Shown: in pieces, positions 34,589 through 46,499 of the stretch
Position numbering within the stretch: the first letter of the stretch is position 1
Layout: every line of letters starts with the position of its first letter
Assembly (NCBI RefSeq): GCF_002865645.1
Contig: NW_020194589.1
Location: 914,812-978,811 of the forward strand
DNA from: Hyaloscypha bicolor E
Taxonomy: Eukaryota > Ascomycota > Leotiomycetes > Helotiales > Hyaloscyphaceae
Length of the DNA stretch: 64,000 nt
Direction: 5' to 3'
Position numbers and translations under genes: made by a program
The notes under the pieces: model-generated
Database searches by the model: none
Told to the model about the DNA's origin: nothing
The model's input: only the letters and a program-made list of their open reading frames with translations

Positions 34589-35261
34589 AAACAGAAAACA
34601 ACTTCCTATTAATTAAAAAGCTTTTAAGTTAGATTTCATATAAGGAAATCTTAATAAAAGAATATTAAAATCCTAAAAATATCCTCTAGTATTTTAAAGA
34701 GTTTACTTTTAATATAAGTAAAAGATATCCTAGTTTAATATAGCTAATATTAGATAATAATATAGGTAGTAGCTAAAATACTAGAAATATATATAACTAT
34801 TCTCTAATTACTATAATAAGTGCTTTCCTAAAGAATTTAATATTAATACTAAATAGGTTATATTTAATTATATATTTAGATAGTATATTTAGTAATTCTT
34901 TTTAAAATCTCTAAATAATATACTAAAACTCTAGAGAAATAAATAAAATATTTGCGATTTCTTATCTTTTATTAAATCTTTATTAAATGTCTTTATATAT
35001 ATTTATAAATTCTTCTAAAACCTAAATTACTTAACTTTTATTATTTAATATTATAAAAAAATTTAATATATTATTTCTAATAATAATATTCTTGTTATAT
35101 AGTAAAGTATTTAGTAATTATATAAATAGTTATCTGATTATTAGAAAGCTTAAAAGAAGTATCTGAAATAAGAAAAGTTACTAACTAAGCTAAATTAAGC
35201 TTACTGGTTTCTAATATATATAATAGTTAGTACTTCTTCTATATGTTTTACTTATAATTGG

Positions 35262-35613
35262 AATAAGTAAGTATCTCATTCAAATAAGTATTCTAGTAAG
35301 ATTTTATATATAAAAACCCGATTAAATAATTTTTTCGCGAATTTAAGTATTTTTGCCTATATTTTTATATTTAAAAACCGTTGTAATTTGGTTATAAACT
35401 AATAAATAAACCTATATAAGAACTTAAATTTTTATTTTGACTTTCTAGAATTACTTCTTTATAGATATAAATATATTTTAAAAATTATTAGACCAGGTAT
35501 TAAGAAGAAAGCTAAGTTATTCTTATTTTAAAACGATTTTTAAAATAAAAATCTGTGGTTTTCTTTACTAAAATCTTATTAGAATATTTACTTAAATAAG
35601 ACACTTACTTATT
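35262..35613. mobile_element. MITE-like element, 352 bp, about 45-bp inverted termini
   Basis: The left end (AATAAGTAAGTATCTCATTC at 35262) and the reverse complement of the right end (AATAAGTAAGTGTCTTATTT, ending at 35613) match over about 45 bp with a few transitions. The interior keeps C and G better than its surroundings (TTTTTCGCGAATTTAAG, AACCGTTGTAATTTGG). No coding capacity. A target duplication is not evident. Confidence 0.8.
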
Positions 35614-35626
35614 ACAGGTATATAAT

Positions 35627-35693
35627 ATGTCCTAATATATACTAGCCCTTATATAGGCCCTGAGGCGGCCGCTTATTCCTATATTAGGCATGT
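35627..35693. repeat. small GC-centred foldback
   Basis: Arms ATGTCCTAATATA and TATATTAGGCATGT enclose a GC-rich centre containing GCCCTGAGGCGGCCGC. Conspicuously GC-rich inside the AT block. Confidence 0.5.
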
Positions 35694-38600
35694 ACTAAAA
35701 TCGCATATATATTTACTAATAAATAGCTTAAATAAGAGTAATATAATTTATTATAATATATATATTTCTTTTTTCTTTCTTCTCTAACTATAATAATTAA
35801 TAGAAATAAGTAATAATTTTTATATTACTACTAATAAATATATCTATAAGGCCTACTATACCGGCCTATAAATAAAGAAGAATAAGTAGCTAGTAAATAT
35901 AATATATAGCTACTTATCTAAATAGTAGAAATAAAAGGCATATACTTTTTATTTCTTTCCTGCTTCTTTTATATAAAACTTGCTTATTAATAGAAACTAT
36001 ATAAATATAATATATAATACTATATTTAGTATAAAACGGCTCTATTTATATCTAGCTAGATAATAAGCTTATTATACCTAATAAGCTAATAATATAGCTT
36101 AAGAAAAATGTCCTATTATAATATATTAAGCCTCTTTTAAGATACTAGCTATAGGTTTATATAAGAGCTATTAACTAGTAATTATAGCAAGAATAGGCTA
36201 ATACTACTACTTTTATAAAAGTCGAAATACTTATTAAAGCTTTAGAAATATCTCTAATAAATATTATTATATTATTTATAAATAATTATAAAAGCTATAT
36301 ATCTCTACTAGCTTTTAATCTTATAACTTAAAAAATAAAAGCACTTGCTATATTTATAAAAGAGGCTTTATTTATTAAGAATATAGTTAATATTTATATT
36401 ATAGCTATTTTAAGTTCTAGAAAATATAGATTATTTATAATAATAATAATATTAAAAACTCTTATAATATTACTATTTATAACTTCCTTAAATAATATAA
36501 CTAGTAATAAAATAAGCTAAATTATAAAATATATAAGAACTATAATAGTAATAGTATCTTGGCTAGCTATTTTATAAATAAATAGCTATAAATCCAGAAT
36601 ATTTTTCTAAATAAAGCTATTTATATATTATAAAGCTTCCGGATATATATTAATTTATTTTTTAGCTATTACTATTTTTTATATAAGAAGAACTAGTAGA
36701 AAATAGAACTTATAGATCTATTTCTATTTAATTACTTAGCTATAAAGAGCCTAATAATATACGGCTATTTTATAAACTTATTTTAGAATAATAAAATAAA
36801 TAAAATAGCCTATAAGAAGTTTATAAATATATTATAATATAAGAACTTTCTTTTATATATATAAGAGACTTTTATCTAGCTCTTTTTATAGTACTAATAT
36901 ATTATAAATAAGATATTATTAATATTCTATTACTATAATAACTAATATTAGATTAAGGTTCTTATTAGCTAGAATTATAAATAGAAGCTTTTATATCTAA
37001 TATAGCTCTAGAAGATCTAATATGTTTTTAGTATAGCTAGAATTATTTTAATAATAAAAATATATTTATTATAAGTATAAGATACTAAAAAAGCTAAGAT
37101 CCGAAATATATTACTTAATTAGATCTTATAGGCTAGTTATTAGAACTAAAGTATTCTTTATTAGATTTATCTAATATATTTACTATACTAGTTTATATAT
37201 ATTATTACTAGCTTTTTATTATTTATAAATAATTACTTTTTTATATAAATAGCTTATAAGCTATTATATAAGCTCTAGAAATAGCTTTAGCTCTAAATTA
37301 AAAAATAGAAAATATATTTTAAAAAATATATTTATTAGTAAATTTAGAACAAAAAGAGCCTAAATAAGAATAATTTTATTATAAATAGCTTTTTTAAGCT
37401 TATATAATACTTCTATTTTATTTTATTATAAAACCTTATTATTTTATAGCTATATTATTCTATATTATTCTTTTTTACTTATATTTCTTTTTATAAACTA
37501 GAGTAAAACAAGTTTATAACTATAATATAAACTAATACTATTACTAGTATAAAGCTATAAAGCCTACTTTTATAATATATATTTCTCGAACTAAATAATA
37601 TTTTTAAAAGCTTATATAAAACTATATTATAAAGTATTTAATAACTAGTAAACTAGTAAATAATAGCCTTATAAATATAAATAGTAATACTATAGGTTCT
37701 ATAGGCCTAACTAAATAAGGTTTTATATATTTCTATTATTTTTATTTTAGATAATAGACTTCTAATAATACTAGTTATATTACTAGTAATTATACTAGTA
37801 CTAATAGTAATAAATAAGCTTCTTATAACTATTATTACTATTATTACTTCTATTACTAGTAATACTATTAGCCTATTTATACTAATAGCTCTAATATAAG
37901 TTTTTATAATTAAGAATATCTAATAAAAATAATAAAAGAAGCTTATAGGCTAGCTAGTACTATAGGAGTTTAAAGTATAATAAGATAGCTATTAGTATTT
38001 AGGAAATATTATCTAGATTATATTTAATTATTAGAAAATAATCTAGAATAAGATTCTAGCCTATATAGTCTATAATAAAAGTATTAATATAACTATTACT
38101 AAGCTTGAGCTATTATATATAAACTAGAACTTTAATTTACTAATAAAAGAACTAAAGTATTATTATAAATATATTATATTTATATTAGTATAAGAGCTAA
38201 ATTAGAGAATAGTAAAAAAATAGCTATAATAGAAATAATATAAATAATAGAAAAAAAGGAAAGGCCTATTAGTATAATAGCCTATTTATATAAGCTAAAG
38301 TTCTTTATTTATATAAATATATATATAATTATAATATTTTCCTTTTATATATATTTCCTTTAGTTCTATAGCCTCTTATAATAGCTATTCTAAATACCTA
38401 AATACTATATAAGAAAGTATTATAATTAAGTAAATCCCTAAAAGCCTTATTTAAATAAGAATATAAATAAGTATATTTATAACTTAATAATATTATATCT
38501 AATTTAGATAACTTTTAGATAAATAGCTTTATATAATTACTAGTATTAGTTTTATATTATTAAAGCCCGGATTAGATATAGTATTATTAAATTATAACTA

Positions 38601-41186
38601 ATTATAATTATAATATATTTATTATAGGTTTTATTTAAAATTATAAATAATTTCGAAATATATCTAAATAAAATATACTAATAATAAGTTCTATTTATTC
38701 TAATTATAAGTAAATTATAATAGAAAAGAAACTAGCTATTATATATAATATATATATAGAGTTATAAAAGTAGTATTAACTAATAACTATATATTTTTCT
38801 AGTTCTTTTACTAAAACTTATATTTACTAAAATAATTATATATTATAATTATATCTCTAATTTATAATATCTAGCTTACTAAGTTATAATACTTATACTA
38901 TTATATTATAGTACTTATATTACTAAGTTATAATATTTATACTATAAGCTTTTATATTTCTTTTAACTAGAGAAAAAAGTAAGAAAGTAATAGTAAAGTA
39001 ATAAAGAAACTAATATAGATAATAGAATATTTATAACTATAATATAAGTTATCTATATATATATATATATATATTACTAATAAAACTATAATAGAAGTTA
39101 ATATAATTATAATATATAATTATTTTAATAAGTATAAGTTTTAGTAAAAAGACTAAAGAGAAATATATAGCTTAGTTAGTTCTACTTTTATAGCTTTATA
39201 TATATACTATAATATATATATATATATTAGAAGCCAAGCTTATTACTTTATAATAGTTCTCAAGTAAATATAACCGAGATTATAATAATAAATTAGATTA
39301 TAGATCTATTTTTTGAAATATTTTATTACTAGTATTATTTTGCCTCTTTTTTTAGTAATTTACTATTTACTAAAACGGGAAAATTATTATAAAATAGTAA
39401 AGATTAAAGGCTTGGATTTTTAGCTTATATAGAATAAGTAACTTCTATATATAACGGGTTAAGAATACTCTTAATATGAATTTGGGAGCTATAAATACTT
39501 TCTTCTAATTCTTAGTTTCTAGCTATAACTATTTCTGGAAGTATTAAAGATCTAAGATTTATACTAATAAAGAAAACAAGTATAATAGTATATATAGCTA
39601 TTAAAGTAAAGATTTCTAAATACTTTATATTTATAAGTAAGCTAATTACTAGAATAAAGAAACTAGTAAAAATAGCTATTAAGCCTAGTTATAATTACTA
39701 TTTTCGGTTCTAGAAAATTAAGAAGCAGACTATTACTTCTAGAAGAAAAATATTACTAAATATAATATTTATAAAATAGCTAGTAAGTTATATTTATATT
39801 TTAGAAAAGTAATAAATATTAAAATCTAGTTAGGAATTATGTTTTTAATTCTAGAAAGAGTTAGTAAAGTTAGATTAGCTTAATTATATATAGTCTAGAT
39901 ATTATTTCTATATTATAAACTCTTTTTAAAATAGAAAAATAGTATTATATAAAAGGCTTACTCGAAAACATCTCTTAAATATCTTTTAAAGTATTTAATT
40001 TAATTAATTATTATTAGATTAAATTAAAGTTATAAGATTATAATAATCTAATAATATATTTATATTATAATTAATAAGAATCAACTTATTTCTTAGTATC
40101 TAGAAATATTTCTAAAGTATTTCTAGTATATAATTAGAAGAAACTATAAAGTTTATAACTTCTTTTACCTATATTAATATTTCTTCTAAATAAGTATTAG
40201 TTCTAGAAATTTTTATAAAAAGTAGTAAAAGTATATACTATAATTCTATATTATCTCTTTAATCTATTTATATAGCTTAACTTTCTTAAAAGTACTAGCT
40301 CCTATCTTATCTTTCCTATTCTACTCTATTCTTTTAATTATATCCGGCTATAGTATTATACTTCTCCTATTTTGCTTTTTTTAATACTATCTCGCCTTAG
40401 CCTTTAAATTACTATATGCCTTTATAAATAGCCTTATAATAGTATTATATATACTAGTTTTAGTATTAATCTAGTTAAGTTTATCTAGCTTCTCTTATAA
40501 TTCGTTTATATTACTTTAGAAATATAAGAAATTACAGGTACTAAAATAATTAAAGTATTAGAAGATTATACTATTCTAGTTAGTACTTATAAAATAAGAG
40601 AAGGTAGTAAAGCCATCTAAATGTTTTGGATTATAGATATAACTAATTTGGGCTTTAATATCTAATATAATCTTTTCAAGTTATTAAAGAAGTTTTTAAT
40701 TATTAAAATAATAAGGTTATTAAGAAGCAATAATAAAGCTCTTAGGTTATATTATATACTTGTTCTAAACCCAGCCCCAAATTAGGTTATATTATAGAAA
40801 TAATATATACTTCTCAACTTTTCTTTTTTAGTTATATAATATTCTTTTTTTATTATCGAATCTACTATTATATCTATTTAATTATTATTATACTTTATAT
40901 AGTACTATTTCCTTACTTTTAATAATTTCACTATACTAGAAGAAATCAAGGCAGTTCTGCCTCCGGGTCATTACTATCTATAAGGACTAGAAGGGATTAT
41001 AGCCGCCTTAGCCTCACCGCCAGATAGTATTAACGGCTCTATAAGCCTATTATAAGAGCGAATATAGCTAGTACGGGTACACCCAGCCCATTTATTAAAG
41101 ACGAACCCAAAGACTAGTTCTTCTTATCTAATAATAATTAGTAATTTATAGGCAGCGGGTAATAAGGCTTTAATATACGAAGATTA
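35694..41186. other. RIP-degraded AT-rich region, no gene recognised
   Basis: TA-rich throughout, with many stops in all frames and no motif I can place. The last 250 bp (about 40940-41180) are distinctly GC-richer (GGCAGTTCTGCCTCCGGG, GCCGCCTTAGCCTCACCGCC) but also encode nothing I recognise. Confidence 0.6.
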
Positions 41187-41188
41187 CG

Positions 41189-41584
41189 GTATAAAGTAAC
41201 GGGATTACAGGGCATTTACATTCGTATAGGGGTATTAGCGGACTCCAGGGTATGGCTTAAGATACTATACCTGAACCTCTAAAACAAAGGCTATAAAACA
41301 TTTCCAAGATAATAGAAAATCTTCAAGAGTTATGGTATTACTAGTAGAGCAACTATAGTACTCGGGCGCTATAAAAGAGCTATTATAGGACCCTTTAGTA
41401 AGTCTGCCCCTGTAAGTATAGGGGATATGCCTTCTAAAGATATAGTATCCCTTATTTATAGTTTATAATATATTTATAAAAGAGTAGCCTGGAAATATAG
41501 GGGACTTTAGTAGGTAAGTATAATAGAAAGTAGCCTAAAAGTGGGCTTATAATATAAATACCCTATAATCCCGTTACTTTATAC
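41189..41584. mobile_element. MITE-like relative of the Tc1-like element, 396 bp
   Basis: Left end GTATAAAGTAACGGGATTAC (followed by AGGGCAT) and right end, whose reverse complement is GTATAAAGTAACGGGATTAT (followed by AGGGTAT), form inverted termini. They match those of the 12679-14719 transposon (CATAAAGTGACGGGATTACA then GGGCAT) except for C-to-T and G-to-A transitions. The interior is too short for a transposase. A non-autonomous derivative is the simplest reading. Confidence 0.82.
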
Positions 41585-43126
41585 TATAATTTTTATAACT
41601 TAGTAATACTTTAACTAATTTGGCTTCTATAACAGAAGTATTAACCCTAATAATCTTATTATAGGTAGTAGTAATAGTATAGCTATTTAATTCTTCTATT
41701 AGAATAGCTTTATAAATCAGCTATTAAACTATAATATAAGATTTTCAAAAGGCTATATATACTTTAATAATAATAATATAATTAAAAGCCTCGGAAATAA
41801 TAATTATTCGAATTAAGCCTCCTTTAATTATCTTATATTAGATACCGGTTCTAACTATAAACTAACTTTCCTATTATACTTAGTAATTCCAACTATTATA
41901 GAAAAGAAATTAATAAATTAATAGGTAAGATATAAGCCAAACTCAGCTATAAGACTATATATAATATATCCAGAAGTAACTAAGAAGAATCCTGCTATAA
42001 TATAGTTTATCTAAACTATTTTTAGATATTATTAGACTAATATATATAGAGAATATTATAACTTATAAGCGGTTATTGGCGGCCGATACTTTATAGACTT
42101 TAAGGGCTATAGGCGGGCCCTAAAGTAGCTAGAATTAGTAAGAAATATCGAGTTTAATACTAAGGCAAAGGTACTAAGAACTAAAAAGCAGGCTATTATA
42201 CTATTTAAGAAAATAATAAAACTCCGAGAATCTGCCTGAAATATAACTTATAGGATAGATAGCTAATAGGAAAAAGGATATAGGAGAAGAATTTTCTAGG
42301 AAATATTAATCTTATTAATAAGACAGAGCTAATTAAGGTTATAAGAAAGATATTAAATAAGTCATTTTTACTAAGTTATAATATCTCTATATTTCCTAAT
42401 ACTAGTTCTAATCAGAACTTTATATTATATTATCTATTAAAAAAGTATAGATTCGAAATAAATACAAATATAACTTCTATTTAGATTATAATTCACTTAG
42501 CTAGTTTACTTAATTATAGGAGGTTATTATTACCGGGCCCTATAATTTACTAAAAAAGCCTTAAGTTTATAATTAAGGAATATAAGAACTCGGTATTTAA
42601 TAATACTAGTACTAGTTAGAATATAATATCGGATTATAAGCGAAATAAACTCGGTTTTAAAATAAACTCAAATCTAATATACTTCCTAATAAGAAATTCA
42701 AAACAAATATTTTTGCCAGAAACTATTAAGGTCTCTATTACTTTTAAAGATAATTCTATAAATATTATAATAATTATTATATATATTATATATATCTTTA
42801 TATATAATATTCTTCTTAAAAACAAATTCCTTAAGGCTACTAATTATTTAATAAAATATATATATCGGTTTATTTCTTACCTATTTTCTCTAAAGTCAAG
42901 ATAGTCTATAAATTTGCTTAGAGAGACTATAAATAAGTTCTATAGATAATTAGGGAAAGGAATTAAGGTTTTTACTTTCCTTAATATCGGATTTATTAAA
43001 AACGTTATAAATACTAACTAGATATTAATGAGAGCTAAAACTAGTAGCTTTAAAATTCTTTTTTAACTAGAAAATTATAACTAGATTATATTTCTAAATA
43101 GTACTAAAGAAGCTATAGTTAGATAA
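41585..43126. other. RIP-degraded region, no gene recognised
   Basis: AT-rich with scattered GC-richer words (GGCGGCCGATACTTTATAGA, GGCGGGCCCTAAAG). A pair of 63-codon frames on opposite strands at 42634-42904 is isoleucine-rich and has no coding character. Confidence 0.6.
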
Positions 43127-43428
43127 TATGGTACGGCAGGCCATACTCGTCAAAAATCATATTATTTTTGGCGGTTTTGAGGTTTAGGTCACATGGCAAA
43201 GGCTGTAGCCTTTTGTATGTAACTTGCAGAAATCACATAAGAAAGCTGGTTTTTCTATAGACTTAGAGAATAATCCTTTATGAATATTTAATTAATTAAG
43301 CTTTTGCATACTATATACTATTTATACTTTACTATTTACGCTTTTGATTTGTTATTTTGCTATTAAGTTACGTTTTGCACTCTGGTATACTTTATGTGGG
43401 TTTTTGTCTTATTGCAGTTTCCCTCCCA
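43127..43428 (+). repeat. 5' LTR of the giant gypsy element
   Basis: Shares GTACGGCAGGCCATACTCGT, AGACTTAGAGAATAATCC and AAGTTACGTTTTGC with 55970-56270. The start TATGGTACGG corresponds to TGTAGTACGG in the 3' LTR, so the canonical TG start has been mutated. The end CTCCCA agrees with a CA terminus. Confidence 0.92.
43188..43223. repeat. 36-bp near-palindrome in the 5' LTR
   Basis: GTCACATGGCAAAGGC facing GCCTTTTGTATGTAAC. Same element as 49668-49703 and 56030-56065; here the central CGCG-type bases have become TGTA. Confidence 0.85.
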
Positions 43429-43989
43429 TATATTTTATGGTAAGTAATGCAGGGAAGATAGAAACTTCGTAGTTAAGGTAATGCTCTCATGAAGTTCTGA
43501 GGGGTATCTATAAGGCGGATTATTAGCTTAGCAAGTTAGGGGAGAAAAGGGCTATTATAATGCCTTGAGCCTAAGGCCGAAATATTAAGGATATACGAGT
43601 ATTAATTTCAGTGTCTTATATTAATTTCCGATGTACCCAGCGACTTGGATACGGGTCAGCTGCAAGATATGGTCACTAGTATAGTATGCAGGGGTAGTAG
43701 AAATAGAGGCTAATTATAGAAGAAAAAGAAGCGGAGGAAATGGAATGAGAAATATTATACTAAGATAGTACGAGTCAGACCTTAGTTAGAATCAGACCTT
43801 AGCGCTCGGAAATGAAGTTATACTATTAATTTATATATTGTTTTTAGTTATAGTAAAAGCCGGAATTAAAGCAGCTTTAATCTTAGTAGTAAAGCTTGCT
43901 CCTAAGTCCGAAAAAGACACCTAAAAGAGGAAATGCCCTTAATATTAAGTAGAATAGCAAACTAGAATCGGAAATAAGAATCGAAAAGA

Positions 43990-46480
43990 AATCGGAAATG
44001 AGAAATCGTATAGACAAACTAGAGAAGCTTCTAGAGAAAGGAATGGATACCAAGTGGAAAGACGAAAGAGAATTCAGAAAAGTCAGAAAAATTAGCGAAA
44101 TTATATTTATTATTTTTATTATTACCTTTAATAGTATTAATAGGTATACCCAGTTCGGCGAAATTAAAGGAAAATACGGCAGGTATTAAGCTAAAGGAGC
44201 AGGAAAGAGAGTATAAGTAATAGGAATAAGATAGGAAAAGCTACTACTTTATTATTACCGATACTAAAACTCGAACCTCGACTACGTCCGTTATTATTAA
44301 CCGGTTTCTCCCTAATTCTAGTTCCCAAATCAAAAGATATGCTTAAACGGGAAATTAGCCCTTTAGGAATATTATTAATAGAAGTCTCAGGTATAGAAAC
44401 TCCATAATTAGCTATAGAAGAAGTTATTAAGATTAATATGGCTGAGAATAAGTATGTACTAGTACCGGGTTTGAACCTGCCGCTTGCAGGAGCTCCTGGA
44501 GTACTATGGTTTTAGGGAAGTAATATCTCTATATTCTTGGAATAATATACGGATATATATAAGGACTATTATATTCCCGATAATACTAAAAGAGAGAGGA
44601 TTATTTGTTATATCTCACCTATTTATAAGGATCAGATTAAGGCTATACCGGAATACTATACTAATAACCCAGGAGATTACCAGGAGACCAAGTTCTTTGA
44701 GGCCTTACTAAAGGAATTCCGAGAGTATGACTAAGAAATACTCAAAATTAGCTGTAACTTTCTTAATCGGATTATTATATAAGCTCAGAATAGAGGGATC
44801 TCTTCCAAGTCTTATATTAATATATTTAATAGAGTATTAAAGGAATTACTAAAGAGGAAAGAGATAAATGAAATTACTTAGTACCGAGAGTTTATAAGAG
44901 GATTATCTATTCTAGTAAGAAATCGTATTCTTAAGGATATAAATTTCGAGCCTATGGACATTTCTATCTATAAATATAGCAAGATATATAAGAAGGCAGT
45001 AATGTCCTATTAGTATAAAGAAAAGAAATGCCGTTTTAATATTACTAATAACCCAGACATATCTAGACTTAGATAAGAATACTTGAATATAGTAGTCTAT
45101 AATATGGTTCCCAAACCAGAAGATAATTATTCTTTACTAGTTTCTCTTATTATACTTCTTAAAGCTACTATAGGTATGGGTGAGAAGAGAACCCAGCCTG
45201 CGACTAATTATACGAAACCTACTAAAAGTAGTAAACCCAAGGGAGATAATATTAACTAGCTAGCGAGAAGTCTGGAAAAACTATTTATTACTACCATAAC
45301 TCAAGAGGACCTATAGAGATAACTTAATATAGCTACTATTGCAATTCGGGAGGATATCCGTAGCCTGCTCGTATAGCCTAGCCAACCGCAACAAGTATAA
45401 TAGTATTAATAGCCTAGTAAGTATAATTCGGGTCTTCGGGGAGGATATACTAGAAGTCGTAGTAGAGGTTATAGAGAACGCTATAGTGGCTATAGTAGTC
45501 GAGCTAGAATAGGTAGAGGGTCTGGACAACCGTATTCTGGAGGAAATTAGTCTCAAGTATAATTAGAAAATACTACTTAAGTTAATATGGCCTATAGTAT
45601 GGACCCAGAACCGAGAAAACGAATTTGCTATAGGTACTATAGTAGGGACAAGGATAATAACGTCGACCCAGAATGTGTCTATATCTCTTGGTTCTATTGC
45701 CTACTAATAAAAGAACTTATAAACCATAGATATACTTACTAATTTAATAGAAGATGGTATAAAGGGCCATTTAAGCCTGGACAAGAAAGTATTTCCTTTT
45801 TCCTTACTAGTAAGTGCCGGTGGTTTAACCAAATCATTTCCCAAGTCCGAGGAGGAGAATTCGACTATAACTTAAATACTCGACCCAAAAATGTCCAGAG
45901 ATTAATAGGAGATACCTAGTTTACTAGGCAAGAAAGAGAAAAGGGAACTGGCTAACCGGGATCTATATATAGAAGCAAGCAAGTTATACCTAGGGAATCT
46001 AAATAGCCGCTTTGCCTTAGAGGAAATTGTATTGGAATTACTAATACTTTAGGTTCTGGAATTAATAGATAGTACCAAGATTTGGCTATAAATAGCGTTT
46101 CTATTAATGCTATAACGGGTTCCTTATCGAGGAGAAAGAAAAAAGAGGTAGAAATAGCCAAAGAGGTTTTCCGAAGACGAGCCAGAGTAGAAGAGAAGCT
46201 ACCCTATATAAGAGGCCAGAAGAATACTACTTCAAGAAGTAATAGACGAGGGGACGGCCTAGCTAAGGATATAAATATTAATGCTTCCGGGGATAAATAG
46301 AACGAATTGGGGACCTAATATACTCTTGACTATAATAAATATAGAACTCCTGAAATTAACGAAATTCTAATAAGACTACTAAAGAAAGTAACTATTCCAC
46401 TTCCAAAGACTCAGAAAGAAACGAGAATGCTTATTAATGCCTTAAAAACGCTAGATCTAGCTACTATACTTTAGAACTAA
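43990..46480 (+). pseudogene. gag remnant of the giant gypsy element
   Basis: Fragments in one dominant frame include LPLAGAPGVLWF with FLEYTDIYKDYY-like sequence after a stop, YKDQIKAIPEYYTNNPGDYQ, then FFEALLKEFREYD and REFIRGLSILVRNRIL. These resemble the capsid portion of fungal gypsy gag proteins. Stops are mostly TAG or TAA where W or Q is plausible. A cysteine-containing stretch near 45.6-45.7 kb may be the decayed nucleic-acid-binding end, but no clear CCHC knuckle remains. Confidence 0.6.
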
Positions 46481-46499
46481 TAAATTAAGGATAATGCTT

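Noticed and set aside
42634..42904. Two 63-codon frames on opposite strands
   Set aside because: Isoleucine-rich, mutually overlapping and motif-less in RIP-mutated DNA.
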